Shown in pieces: positions 33,288 through 44,436 of a stretch of DNA of 64,000 nucleotides. The notes below the pieces were generated by a model. That model ran no database searches and had not been told where the DNA came from. It worked only from the letters and a program-made list of their open reading frames with translations. The position numbers and the translations under genes are program-made. Positions within the stretch are counted from its first letter, which is position 1; each line of letters begins with the position of its first letter. The DNA comes from Rhizophlyctis rosea. Taxonomy: Eukaryota; Chytridiomycota; Chytridiomycetes; Rhizophlyctidales; Rhizophlyctidaceae. Location of the stretch: the NCBI GenBank assembly GCA_027596075.1, contig JADGJC010000021.1, positions 180,833-244,832 of the forward strand, given 5' to 3'.

Positions 33288-34860
33288 ATGCCGACAAACT
33301 TCACCTACGCCGATGGCCCTTGTGTTGCAAATGACATATTTGATGACATATATCATGGTTTTACATGTCTGCAAACGAGGAGTTATCCTCCCATCCTTGC
33401 TTTTAAGGTGCTCCTGATGGGAGGGGCATTGTGGGAATGGATATATTGTCTTGGGGTATTTTATCGCGCGAGGTATTTGTCGGTTAGGTACACTACAAAA
33501 GGGAAATATTTGAGTGACAATCTCACCAAAACACACAGATGTCGCTTCAAGTCGCCAGTATACATAGCTCTGGTCATGAGTTGGCTGTCCTTCGTTCCAG
33601 TTGCTGTGACACTACTTTTGCTGACGGATTTTTTCATCGGGGCCGTTTCGACAGGTACGCTGTAAGTTGATTGGTGATTTACAACAGATATTTGCTTGTC
33701 TGACTTTGTACGGATGTTTACAGTCAACACAGACTTGCACTTCACCGCCGTGGTGCTCTTAGCTCAGATCATGTCATTCTTCAAGACCTGTTTCCATACC
33801 ACATTTTGTTTTGGATTGGCGGTACGGTAAGGAATTCAGAAGTCTTTTAACGTCCGCCTGCAGCACATTTATGGTACCTGCGTCCAGAGCAAGAGCAGTC
33901 TATCTAAATGAAAGACGTACGCGGGCTGCTGGGCATCTTCTAGTCGCCGTCGATGTGCTGTTGGCCGTTGCGTTAATGTATGCGGTACAAACATCTCGCA
34001 ATTTTTGTTTCGAGACTGGGATTAGGGATTGACTTGCACGGATCAGGAATTCTATTACATGAGGAAGATGAAAGAAACATGGACGGATGAGAACTTCAAG
34101 CATCTCATGATATCGCTAACTTTACAGGTACGCTGTTTAAAAACCCCGAACTTTGAAAGTTTCATTTCATGGACTTGAAAATCAACTCATATTCGAGGTC
34201 CTCAGGCCATTAGCATAAGCGTCGACGTCTTCACCGACATCTGCTTGAGTATAGCTTTCATGTGGAAACTTGCAGACGGATTGACAATTCGTGGCAATGA
34301 CATATGGCTTTTCTTGACTAGTGTGGACGTGCTGCGGTAGGTTAAGGTCAGACATTACGTAACCACTGATCATTAAGTTCACTCTCAATGATAGGATGCT
34401 GGTGGGTTGGGCTCTAGGAATAGCGGCCGCAGCAGAGTCCAATGTGAGGGGAAATCAATTGTCCAGTTTGTTGGCGCGGTTTCCTTTCCTCTGTGAGTAC
34501 GGATTCTTGACGGTGAAGTTGTATGATCCGAAGCACAATGTCTTATATTGGTTGCAGACACGTTTTGGGGTTGCTGGCAATTGCACACTTTCATCGCCTT
34601 CTCATTTGAAGAGGTACGTGCCATCCACCTGATCGATAGTATCATAGAACCTATTTCTTGAACTCAATAACGATCCGCAGATTGGCTCTCTAGTAAATAA
34701 GCACAGCAAGCCAGCCGCCTTCCCCACAGTTGAAGAAAAGAGCAGACTGAGCAGCAAACGCGGTAGTCACATGGATGGAACGATGTTTCGTCCCAGTGCT
34801 GCTCAGGTGATGGAGCTCGAAAAGAGGTTTTCCGTGGATTCCGGTACCGGAGCGGTCTAA
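33288..34860 (+). CDS. Orphan seven-transmembrane protein
   Basis: Eight exons (33288-33654, 33724-33826, 33864-33984, 34047-34127, 34206-34336, 34395-34492, 34558-34613, 34681-34860) join in phase to 378 residues; the ATG at 33288 gives MPTNFTYADGP with an N-glycosylation site. About seven hydrophobic helices follow, including ILAFKVLLMGGALWEWIY, PVYIALVMSWLSFVPVAV, HLLVAVDVLLAVALMYA, AISISVDVFTDICLSIAFM and MLVGWALGIAAAAES. A polar 60-residue tail (SKRGSHMDGTMF) ends the protein. The topology is GPCR-like: short outside N-terminus, seven helices, cytosolic tail. I recognise no family motif (no DRY, no NPxxY). A receptor role is only inference. Confidence 0.7.
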
Positions 34861-36088
34861 TTGTGACGGTGCTGGACTGTTGCGTATTTGCTTAGTTAGC
34901 GATATGGAGCGGAAATAGGTTTGATGAGACTTTATGCGAAACCTTTGCACACAGTAAAATGCAATATTCCATGACAGTTGCATGTGGCGCATTCGACGCG
35001 TTGATGAGGACCCTCATTCGTTGAACTGGTAAAACTGATTTGTTGCTTGTAAAAATTGGCGCTACTTCGGAAATTCCAAAACGACGGAGGAATGGGATCC
35101 CTTGTAAAGGTTGGACAAGTACCATCAATATCTACATCCTACCATACTGATTGTGTTAACAATTCTCTCAAGAAAGCTGTATCAACCTCGGGAAAAAGAT
35201 GTATCAAAAGTTAGCGTTGGCGACCGCTCTATTGGGTATTGGTTTTTTGAATCATACATGGCAGTTCTACCCATACCCCAAGACCCCATATTCAGCGGAC
35301 GAAAAGCGCCATGGATCTCACAGTCATTTGTTCAGGAATCAACAGTCAAAGATTTTTTATTCATTCTTCTTGACTGCAGCTTTCACGCTAACGAAACGGT
35401 CGGCGACGTTGTCGGTTTCTTGACAACTGTCACAACAGTCACCAAGCGTTGTGTAGGACTGGGTGTAGCATTCGCGGGCCGCTCTACCACAATGGGCGGG
35501 GCCACAGTTGTTGCAGCCGGTGAAGGTGCCGACGGTGGAGGGGCTGCGGTTGGTAACTGGTTCGAGGAGGTCGCGACGGGTGATGGTGCTAAAAGTGGTG
35601 AAGTAGGTGCCAAATCGGATGTGGGGGACGGTATGACGGCGAGATCCGTTGTGACCATGGTTGGTGTCGGGTTTGGTAAGTGTGAAAGAGAGGCGGATTG
35701 GCTGCTCCAATAGGGAAGTTATCATCAGTATTTGCACGGGTTTCACATTTTCATGCAACAATTTCAAAGAGAATGTGAAAAGAACGAAATTGGAACATCA
35801 TGAATCAAGCAATTGAATAGTGAGACATAACGAAACTGATATCAAATAGCAGAAATTAAGCAATTGATGCAGAACCAGCAACAAATAGATGAACGAAGGC
35901 AACAATTGAACAAGAGCCAACATCCTTACGATGCGCCGAAATGAATGTTATTTACAGCCGAGTTCTTGTGTTCGCCCTCATAGGAAGACTGAAACTCCGA
36001 GAACATAAGCCAAAAGAAAGCAATGAACGCGAAACATAGAACCACCCAATCCAGAGATAAGGAATCACACCATCAGAAAAGGCAATAA
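34861..36088. other. Intergenic region with weak ORFs
   Basis: A minus-strand frame at 35383-35658 is Pro/Ser/Ala/Thr-rich (SPTSDLAPTSPLLAPSPVA), like a secreted-protein linker. A plus-strand frame begins MYQKLALATALLGIGF near 35199, like a signal peptide, but ends in unrelated residues. Neither could be extended by splicing. No gene is claimed. Confidence 0.3.
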
Positions 36089-38606
36089 TTACCTGGCCCC
36101 AGCAGTAACGTTCTCAGCCTCCTTCCCTCCACCACTATTCTTCTTTCCGACCATAACACCTGCCACTACCGCCGCCACCACAACAACCAACACCATACAC
36201 AAGACCACAATCACAACCTTTTTCCTCTTCCCCGCAACACATCCCCTTCCCTTTGCCGGATCCACATTCTCAATCCTCAAATCCGGCCCATAAGCCCCAA
36301 CATACCCCCTCTTCTCTCCACTCCGCCCACTCTTCATCGTCCCCTGCGACGCCCTATTCATCTTCACACCCTGCGCACCAACCGGCGCAATCCCACTCAC
36401 ACTAGATGCCACAAACGTCCTATCCTCCTCCCATGCACCCCCTCCCCCCTCCCAAGCATTCACCCGACTGTTACTACCATCATCCCACTCCGTCGGCACA
36501 TATAACGACGACGTAGCAGTACTCCGCGCGCTCTTGCGGCCCAAGCTGAAGGTGTTCCAGTCGCCCGCGGCGATGGTGAGTTCGGCAGGCGGGTCGGGTT
36601 TGGTGCCGATGTCGTGTTCTTCGGCGATGGTGTGGCGGGAGGCGTTAGAACCCGCGCGGGGTCGGCTGGTTGGGTCGGTGTGGGTTGTTGAGTGGTAGGA
36701 GGTTGCGCCGAGGGAGGTTTTGGATGGGGATGTGAGGGTGGTGGGGTTGACGGGGATGGGTGTTGGGGATGGTAGGGACATGGAGGGCAATGTGTGCGCC
36801 ACGATGAGTGGTGTGGGTGAGCTGATGTGCATGATTTCCGGTTCGGGCTGGGTGTCGCGATTCAAGGATGACTTGGATCCCAGACCTGAAAACATGTTCA
36901 TGATGCGAGATGATAAACCACGAGATGAAGAAGTGGACGTTGCGGAGCGAGCAGAACGTGTAGATGCGGGTGTCATGGGACGGGAAGGTACGGTCGGGAC
37001 GGGTTCGTAAGCAGGAGATAGGACTGTGTCCATAGGAACTGGGGTGTCGCGCTCATATGATACGTAGGTGTTTGGACTGTACGGGGATGGAGATGTAGTG
37101 CCGCTGGATCTGCTCTGTTGTGACCGGAGCGAGCTACGCTTTTGACGAGACGGCATTGTGGCAGGTAATCCTGAGCCGTATCCAGAATCCATTTTCCCCG
37201 GTCCCCAATCTCCGCTATCACGGTCATCTACTCCCCCAACACAAATCGATGGAAACATGCCCACCGCTCCTCCTTGCACAGACAGATTGATACCGTAACA
37301 CCATCCTCCCGGATGCGTCTTGTAGATATGCAATAAATCGCCCGGCGAAACATGAATATGTTCGTGGGACGTAGGTCTGAATCCCATCGTCGCCTTCAAG
37401 GGCACAGTCCCCGGCGCAACGGCCGCGTGCGCAGCCATATCTTCGTCGACAGGTGCCGGCACTTCATGTACAATTGCGCTGGGACTTAATAACATGCCGT
37501 CCCGCTTGCTCCCATTTGTACGAATGGAGGTTGCGTGGCTATGCATTGAGGCTAAACTCTGATTAGACGCATTTCGCTTCAGATTGCTTTGTGATGGCGT
37601 TCTCTTCAAATCACCGTTCGAAGGAGCTCTATACATGCGCGAGCGGGGATCGGCGGTGCTGTTTTCGGCATGACGAATTGCAAGGTGACTGATGAAGGGG
37701 GGTTGCTCGTGATAAAGGTCGTTGGTGTGGCTGGGCGGCGGTGTGGGTAGCGGGGTAAGTTGAGGAGAGTCGGTGATGGAAGGAATGTGATGGTCTTCAT
37801 CATCGCTGATGAAGCTTCGTTGCATACTGGACTTGCTGTTTGACCGGGACAAACGAGTGGATGCTTCTTGAATCCTTGCGGCGTCCATGTAAATGGCGAC
37901 AGGGTTGGGCATATGGATTAGGATGTCGATGCGTTGTGCGGGAGGGGCTTTGTTGGGATCGTCAGAAACTCTGTCTTTGTGATGTGCTCTGCAGTGAGGG
38001 AACCATGCTAGGACCGGCGACCGATCTTTCATTGGGACCTCGGTGACGGCGAACGTTTCTGTCAGTGGCGGAAGAGTCTGGATGTCGTGGCTAGAGATAT
38101 ATGACAGTCGACGGTCTGTGCGCATAGAGAACGCCATCGGTCAGTTCAATGTGTATGTGGCTTAGGCGCACACGATTTCTGTTTATTTACTCACCATTCG
38201 ATCTGAGAACCTGCTTGCCATTATCAATGCCAGTATCTTCAACCCGATACAGTTCAAAGTCCGACGAGACTGCTCGTTGTAAGGCCTTGATGAACGTCAC
38301 GGGCTCTGACAAAGGTGCCATTCTGGTCGCAACCTTTTTCGCGATCTGTTCTCGCAAATCGGTCATGGATGCCGCTGGTGAGGGTAGCCGGACGTTGAAG
38401 CTGGTCCCGGGGTGCTCGCCGTAAACAAGGATGGTCAATTCTAGGCCGTATAGACTGCCCATGCGGGTAAGGTTGATGGAAGATGTTGAGGAATTGGCCT
38501 GGCTCATGATGACTGGCGAGGCGGTGGACGAGCCTCTATCGCGGGACGAGGTAGAGGGCGTCCGCCGGCCGAAGGACTGTGGGTAGGAAGGTTGTCTGCT
38601 CAACAT
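36089..38606 (-). CDS. SH3-containing single-pass membrane protein
   Basis: Two minus-strand exons (38195-38606, 36089-38115) join in phase to 812 residues. The N-terminal third contains a compact folded region (LYGLELTILVYGEHPG to SSDFELYRVEDTG) that may be ubiquitin- or PB1-like. In mid-protein, APGTVPLKATMGFRPTSHEH with HVSPGDLLHIYK, GGWCYGINLSVQG and GAVGMFPSICV gives a recognisable SH3 fold with the conserved W and the PS after G-x-F. The rest is Ser/Thr/Pro-rich and disordered. Near the C-terminus a Lys/Arg stop (GKRKKVV) precedes a helix VVIVVLCMVLVVVVAAVVAG and a short Lys-rich end. This resembles fungal membrane-linked scaffolds such as Sho1/Fus1-type proteins, but with the helix at the C-terminus. 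The specific role is unknown. Confidence 0.75.
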
Positions 38607-39820
38607 GATGAACGCGGAGATGTTGACAGGTGGTGGGGACTTGACATAAAGCCGTCAATCTTTTCGTTCGAAGTCAACCGGCAGCAAGATGTTATAATGG
38701 AGTCTGACGGGGAGTGCAGCCTGCTCAGCCCTTGGCGTTGATGACACAGGAGGATACGGAGAACGGGGAGACTGTAGCAAGAGGGTATGTTGAGCCGTCT
38801 ATATGTATCGTATCAATCTATTTTAGGTTGTTCGAAGCTTTTCTTGAGGAGAGGAAGAAGGAGGTGAAGGATGCAGGGAAGCTGTCAATCAGTCGTGCGC
38901 GCCAGATTTCATGCATGAACAACGATCGCCGAATCCCAGCCTTCGGTTCAACAGACTTGTAATTGTCTCCAGCAGGTGGTTGATAGCAGGACCTGGCAGC
39001 ACGAATGATCTTTCAACAGTTCAGCTGTCACCCCAACGTCCATCATTGAGAAACACGTCCATCAAATTGATGTTTTTGGCCAAAGAGCAAGGTCCGATAC
39101 GACGCCGCCAGGCGCGGACGTGTCCAGTCGTTCCGGCCGTCAAGGCTTTGAGGAAGCGTGCCAATTGAGCCAAAGCCACTGGATCCAACGTCATCACGGA
39201 ATTGCATCAGTGTTCACCGACCCGTGATAATAATGTCCAAAATTGGGCGGCGGCTCGGTGATGCTCAGCTGGAAGCGTTGCACAAAAAGGTGGGTGCGGT
39301 TGAACCGTGTCCGATCTGGGTGGACTTCCAAAGCCCAACCAAACCGCGCCTTGCGCCTCTGCACCCCAAAGATTCAACAGGTGCAGATTTGTGAAGCATT
39401 CTCTATGTTTGCCTCCATCGAGCATAAGTAAAAGGCCGTGTCTAAATTACACATAAGTGAATACATCACAGCTGTACGTAGTGCCGGTCTAAGAGTTGGT
39501 GATACCAGGAGTGGTGTTTGCCCTTTGCACCATTTAAAAGGTTTGATCCTGCCACATTTGAAGCTCTGCCACATTTGAAGCTCTGCCTGCATAATGTTCC
39601 CTTCCGGCAGTAATCCTAAGTACGACAGCTTAGAGTGGGTCAATTTTGTATATCTCGACCTCGCATTATATTTAGTAGATACCTTGGAATGATGGTATTA
39701 CATATAACATACAAAATATCACAGTTGGGCAGTGGAGCCCCCTATAGTCTACATGCAGTATATCCTCCTCCAGGAGTGGTATATCCCGCCCTATATACGC
39801 GATGTCTTGCGACTCCTATC
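38607..39820. other. Intergenic region
   Basis: Short frames only. A 17-base direct repeat (GCCACATTTGAAGCTCT) occurs twice in a row near 39551-39584. A plus-strand frame at 38820-38960 (FEAFLEERKKEVKDAGK) looks protein-like but has no modelled start or partner exon. Confidence 0.3.
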
Positions 39821-40538
39821 CTATCTTGGCCGATGCAATTCCTCCCATTCCGCCTTACTACTAGGATACCAACACATTGATTTTATCAACGGGGAAATGC
39901 TCGGTACCGCCAAGTCAAATACCATCCGCACCTCCGGGCATCCATAGTATCCATATCCCTTTCCCTGCTGCACCATACGCACACACTCAACGGTGATCAA
40001 GTGCTGGATGAAGCCCTTCGTGACAATGGTGCACCTAGTATTCTTGAGTTCACGGAAGACTTCGCCTTTTTCGAAAATACTAAAGTCCGCATTGTACGGA
40101 CCCATCACCCATGCTCCGCCGTTGAGCTGCTGGGTCCACCGCAGGTCCCGCGAGCGTATGTCGGCTGCTACCCAATGGGCAACGAGGTAAGGATCAGGGG
40201 AAAGGCATTCGGCGAAGACATGGGAGATGGATGCGTAACCGCTTTTTGGATTTGTCCCCATCAAAGAGATAGACAAAGTTGTGGTGGTCAACGTTGTCGT
40301 CGATGTCGGCGTCATCCCACCACCCAACTGCTTCTTCGTACTTGTCGTCATCGTATGCCCCTTGGTTGAGTGTATTGATGTACTTTTCTCTGGCCTCATC
40401 GCTTCCGTTGGTAAAGCTTTTGTAGAGAGAAGCGAGGGCTTCGATATCTTCATTTGAGGTAGTGACACTGGCCGACAGTATGTCGTCCATTATCTCGGCC
40501 ACGTTTCCATTTTGTAAAATGCTGGTATGAACGGGCAC
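39821..40538 (-). pseudogene. Unrecognised protein gene split between two frames
   Basis: The minus-strand frame from 40538 reads MPVHTSILQNGNVAEIMDDI, then DDKYEEAVGWWDDADI and NFVYLFDGDKSKK, and ends. A second frame from about 40240 to 39821 continues with ISHVFAECLSPDPYLVAHW, WTQQLNGGAWVMGPYNADF, VTKGFIQHLITVECVRMV and AEWEELHRPR. Both halves have natural composition and abut without a usable intron, so one indel separates them: either a real disruption or an assembly error close to the N gap at 40557. No family is recognised. Confidence 0.5.
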
Positions 40539-40556
40539 TGGGTGTATGGTACTGGG

Positions 40557-40566
40557 NNNNNNNNNN
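40557..40566. other. Assembly gap (10 N) beside a long C homopolymer
   Basis: Ten Ns are followed by G6, mixed G/C and more than twenty consecutive C. The local sequence is unreliable, and the promoter of the split minus-strand gene may be affected. Confidence 0.95.
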
Positions 40567-40959
40567 GGGGGGCCGGGGCCCGCCCCCCCCCCCCCCCCCC
40601 CCCGTGGCTGGTGGTATGTGGTGGCGACGAGGAGAAAGCGTTAGGCGAAACGCTTTCCGAATAACTATATGGGCACTACTAGAGACTGTACAAGTCATAT
40701 GGGCACTTTTGATTCGAAGATGTCTGGTGGTCGAGGGAAAAAAGAAGGTGGGGAAAGGGTGGGGAGGTGATGACTCCAGATATCGTGGACGTCAGCCAAC
40801 CCCTTCTTCTGCTCTACTCTGCTTTGCCCTCCCGCATCTCCATTTGCTTCCGGCGTGTTGTGGGTCACCTGCCAACGGATTCTTAGGCCGAAAACAAAAC
40901 ATAGAACGCGCAGAAACGTAACAGACGGCGAGTCAAATATCAACTGTCTCATCTTTCAT
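40567..40959. other. Gap flank, no gene
   Basis: C-run and ordinary intergenic sequence between the assembly gap and the decayed WW-repeat locus. No gene is seen. Confidence 0.35.
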
Positions 40960-42130
40960 CACCTACTTGGAGAGTGGACCTTGAGCGTCCACACTTCGAA
41001 CGACGCCAGTCCACAATCGACACAACATACCGGTGACCTTTCCGAGCGCTACGGTTACCCAGACCTCCGCAACCATGCCATCCCACTGCTACCTTACACC
41101 CATCCAGACGTTGCCTCAGACGAGTGAGGTTGAACTTTGAGATGCTTGGCAATCCATCGCAAAGAAAACAAAAGTCCTCTTTCCGTACACTGAAGCTGCA
41201 ATGGATTTGGCTAGCAAACATGGACACATCAGCGTCCTGAACTGGTTGGAGCAAAGTGGCCTACCTCTTAAATACTCGCACCGAGCTCTGTGGTGAGCTA
41301 GTGGCCATCAGCACTTTGAAGTGCTGCAATGGTGGTTGGACAGTAAGCTTGAACTCAAATTCAACTTGTCAATGGTCTTCGCGCACGTTGTTGATAATGG
41401 TCATATCTCGGTTTTGGTGGTGGGACGGTGGCTTGGTCCCCATTGAGGAGCATGTGCGCTGACAGAAAGATAGATCGAGTCTGCGAGGCAGGTCAGTTTG
41501 GGATTCTAAAATGGAGGAAGGCCATCGGTTTGGCCCAAGACTTACAACAGGGATTATTCAGGCCCGGTTTTTGCACAAACAGGTCACAGCACAAGGGCTG
41601 TTATTCATGCAAGCAGGAAAGGGGACATTCACATGTTGGAATGGTGGAGGACGACTGGTTTCGAGATCGTGCATAGTGCGGCGGCAATCAGGGATGCTGC
41701 AGGGCCAAGAGTGCTCCATTGGTGGTACGGCAGTGGGCTCCTATTCAATTATGATGCTGAGGCAATGGATCACGCCAGTATGAATGGACGGCTGGATATA
41801 CTTGATTGGTGGAAGGGAACAGCACGACTCTTACACTGCTCTACTCGGAAAAGGCAATGGACCTCGCCAGTCAGGAAGGACATGTGCATGTCTTGCAGTG
41901 GTGGAAGGAATCGGCTTTGCCAATGAAATACTCGGAGAATGCGATGGACATGGCAAGTGAGAGGGGCAAGCTCAATGTATTGGAGTGGCGGAATTGGGAA
42001 AAGGCGCTTTCGAGGGCTCACAAACAGGGTATGTCACATATTCTACGGTGGTGGATGCTCAGCAGCTTGGAGGTGAATGTGGGCATTTACCAATGGCAAG
42101 GCTGGGAAGGTATGTTGATTTTTGACTGAC
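40960..42130 (+). pseudogene. WW-repeat protein B, decayed copy
   Basis: Family pieces occur in order but in different frames. The leader YGYPDLRNHAIPLLPYTHPD (41052-41115) hits a stop. FPYTEAAMDLASKHGHISVL then LNWLEQSGLPLKYSHRALW (about 41185-41297) ends in TGA. HFEVLQWWLDSKLEL, MLEWWRTTGFEI (41633), VLHWWYGSGLLFNYD and LDILDWWKG follow, then in another frame EKAMDLASQEGHVHVLQWW and MDMASERGKLNVLEW. Several in-frame stops and frame changes, with no introns at the positions used by intact relatives, indicate a pseudogene. It sits 0.5 kb from intact copy C on the opposite strand. Confidence 0.75.
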
Positions 42131-42677
42131 ACGAAATATGTGTTTACGAAATGGGGATATCCACATCTTTTTCCTTTCACTGCAGCTTATCTTTGGAGAG
42201 CCGCGATTCGTCAAACTTGTATTTGCAATTATAAAACGATGTGGTTTGGTGCCAAGCTGTGCAGTTTGCCGAATGATTGTGTTTCGTCGGCCGGTAATGG
42301 GAAGTGATTCTCATGATTTGCGTATAGACTGCGGTGTATTGTGCAAGGCGCTTTGACCAGAGGAGAAGTGACGAAGTTGCCACATCAAGGAGGCCTTTGA
42401 TAGAGAGACAGGAGCGATTGCATTTATAACACAGAACAAAGAAACTTGAGATTTGAGTGAAAACTGAATGAAGCCCTATTTAACCCATCCTTATCATAGT
42501 GCTGAGTATTGGGTATGGCTAGTTGTTACATGTAAGAGCGATCATCAGGGTGAACAAGTTACTGTATGAAACTATCCTCGAATGGACTCAACCCCTTGGG
42601 ATGCTCCATCTCAGTCGCCGCAGCCAACCGCGATGTACACTCCAATTCGGATCTGGAAACATTACATATGGATAACG
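42131..42677. other. Intergenic region
   Basis: Sequence between the 3' end of the decayed copy B and the 3' end of copy C. No gene is seen. Confidence 0.35.
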
Positions 42678-43715
42678 TCATTTCATTGCCTGCTCCTGCC
42701 ATTGATATGTTGAAGAGCACTCACCATAATACGCCGGAAGCGAAGGCACGCCGTCACGAGATGGGCCCTTCCCGTCCTTCCTGCCCTCCTTCCACCGATC
42801 CAAAGCCTCCAAAGCTTTCTGGGGACAACACGCGCGATGATCCATTGACTTCCTTGAGATTTTCAATTCCAGCCCGCTCCGTTGCCACCATTCCAACACG
42901 TCACCTCGGCCACCCCAGCTGGCTGTGTCCCAGGCATATGAGGTGTACTTCAGAGCCAACCCACTTTCCTTCCACCAGTTCAACACGTCAATGTGACCCG
43001 ACTCGCTGGCATCGTCCATGGCCTTCTCGGAGTATCGCAGCTCAAGACCGCTGTCCTTCCACCATTGTAAAACAGCAACGTGGCCGGCACCAGATGCAAC
43101 ATCAATAGCCTTGTATCGATACCGTAATGGCAGCCCACTGCGATGCCACCATTCGAGAATTGCGACGTGCCCATTGGCGCTTGCCCATTCTATGGCAGAG
43201 ATTGTCTGTAACATCATGCATGAGCGAATGGATGGCGGAAATAAGATGCGGTCTCAGCATCGACTCACCCAAGACATCTCCAATCCACTCAGTCGCCACC
43301 ACTCCAACACCGCGACGTGTCCATTCTGGGAAGCAAGATCCACAGCATTACACGTCCATTTCAATTTCAGACCACTGTCCTCCTTCCACCATTGTAGAAC
43401 AGCGACATGGCCATTAGCCGATGCTTGATCAATCGCCCGCTCAGACCAGTACAGCGTTCGGGATTGTTTGTTTATCGACCGCCAATTGTGCCACCAGGTG
43501 AGAAGATCTGGCTGCCCCTTTCGTGACGGTTTGTCGAGATTGGGAGGAAGGATGAGGGGAAGCGCGTAATCGCGGAGAGAGGGGTAACCGTGGAGGACGG
43601 CGAGGAGGACGCCTAGTTCGAAGCAGATTTTGGGGGGAGTAGAGGCGAAGAGGATGATCATGTGGATAAGTTCGACGGGTAGGGCAATCTTTTGTGAATT
43701 GTATGGGGCAGTCAT
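42678..43715 (-). CDS. WW-repeat protein C
   Basis: Two minus-strand exons (43269-43715, 42678-43205) join in phase to 324 residues. The leader is MTAPYNSQKIALPVELIHM, F-box-like (LPVELIHMIILF), followed by GYPSLRDYALPLILPPN, the same second leader block as in copy A. Seven 29-residue repeats follow (LLTWW, VLQWW, VLEWW, ILEWW, VLQWW, VLNWW, VLEWW), with cores such as AIEWASANGHVAILEWW. The last unit degenerates (ALEALDRWKEG) into a short polar tail. It is the smallest intact member. Its start is 0.7 kb from, and divergent to, copy D. Function is unknown; an adaptor with a solenoid binding surface is inferred from leader plus repeats. Confidence 0.85.
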
Positions 43716-44436
43716 TGGTGCTTTTGAATGAGATAGATGGGAGGATGATGGATGTTGGAAGGCGATCTCTGTAGGCTATGGCATTCGTCTCATGGCCGGG
43801 GATCTGAGAGTATCCAATATGAACGACGCGATTGTAGATCACACTGCTGAATGAATTTGGGAGTTATTAGCTCATGGATCTGTGAGGCCAATCGCTGGGG
43901 AAGAATAGAATGGGTTAAAACGATGACCAGCCAATGGATCCTTATATACTCCAGCACTTGAAGGAGTAAGTTGAATTGGGAAGGTTGCGGGGAAGGCGAG
44001 AAGGGCACGCGGTATTTCAATGATCTTTCGGGATAAGGTTTTGGCTTCCGGGAAGAAGCTTCCGTCACTTCCGATCCCCGTGACTAAGCGGATAAATGCA
44101 GATGACTTTTCACGGTCACAAACTCACAGCCATTCCAATTTCCAACCCTGGCAAGTTGCAACAGCTTCAGTGTCTTCAGCAATCTATAATGTTGGCAACT
44201 TCGAGCAAGCAAAAGATGGTTCTTTTAACTTCTTTACGCCGTGCTTGAGGAACAAGGGAGCAAAAGTGAACGCTTCCTTATCAGGTCTTGCAATGCTGTA
44301 GGATGGGTATAAAAGATTCTTGCTGTTGCCACAACACGAATCCCTTTCACTTGGTACACGCGCTTCACAAGACGAACTGGTCTACAAGATCTACAAGCTT
44401 AAGAACCGCTCTTGCGCAAACCACTCTTTCATCAAA
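43716..44436. promoter_or_regulatory. Divergent promoter region of WW-repeat genes C and D
   Basis: Each gene has its own TATA-like box pointing outward: TATATAAG on the minus strand at about 43942-43949 for gene C and TATAAAA at 44308-44314 on the plus strand for gene D, 122 bases before its ATG. The two boxes lie about 365 bases apart, so the genes could be co-regulated. Confidence 0.5.

Noticed and set aside
35111..35713. Two-hundred-codon plus-strand frame
   Set aside because: Its second half is Gly/Val-rich antisense of a Pro/Ser-rich minus frame and its first half has no recognisable fold; neither strand is convincing.
42566..43108. Plus-strand 180-codon frame opposite WW-repeat gene C
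   Set aside because: It is the antisense of the repeat array; the minus strand carries the family consensus.
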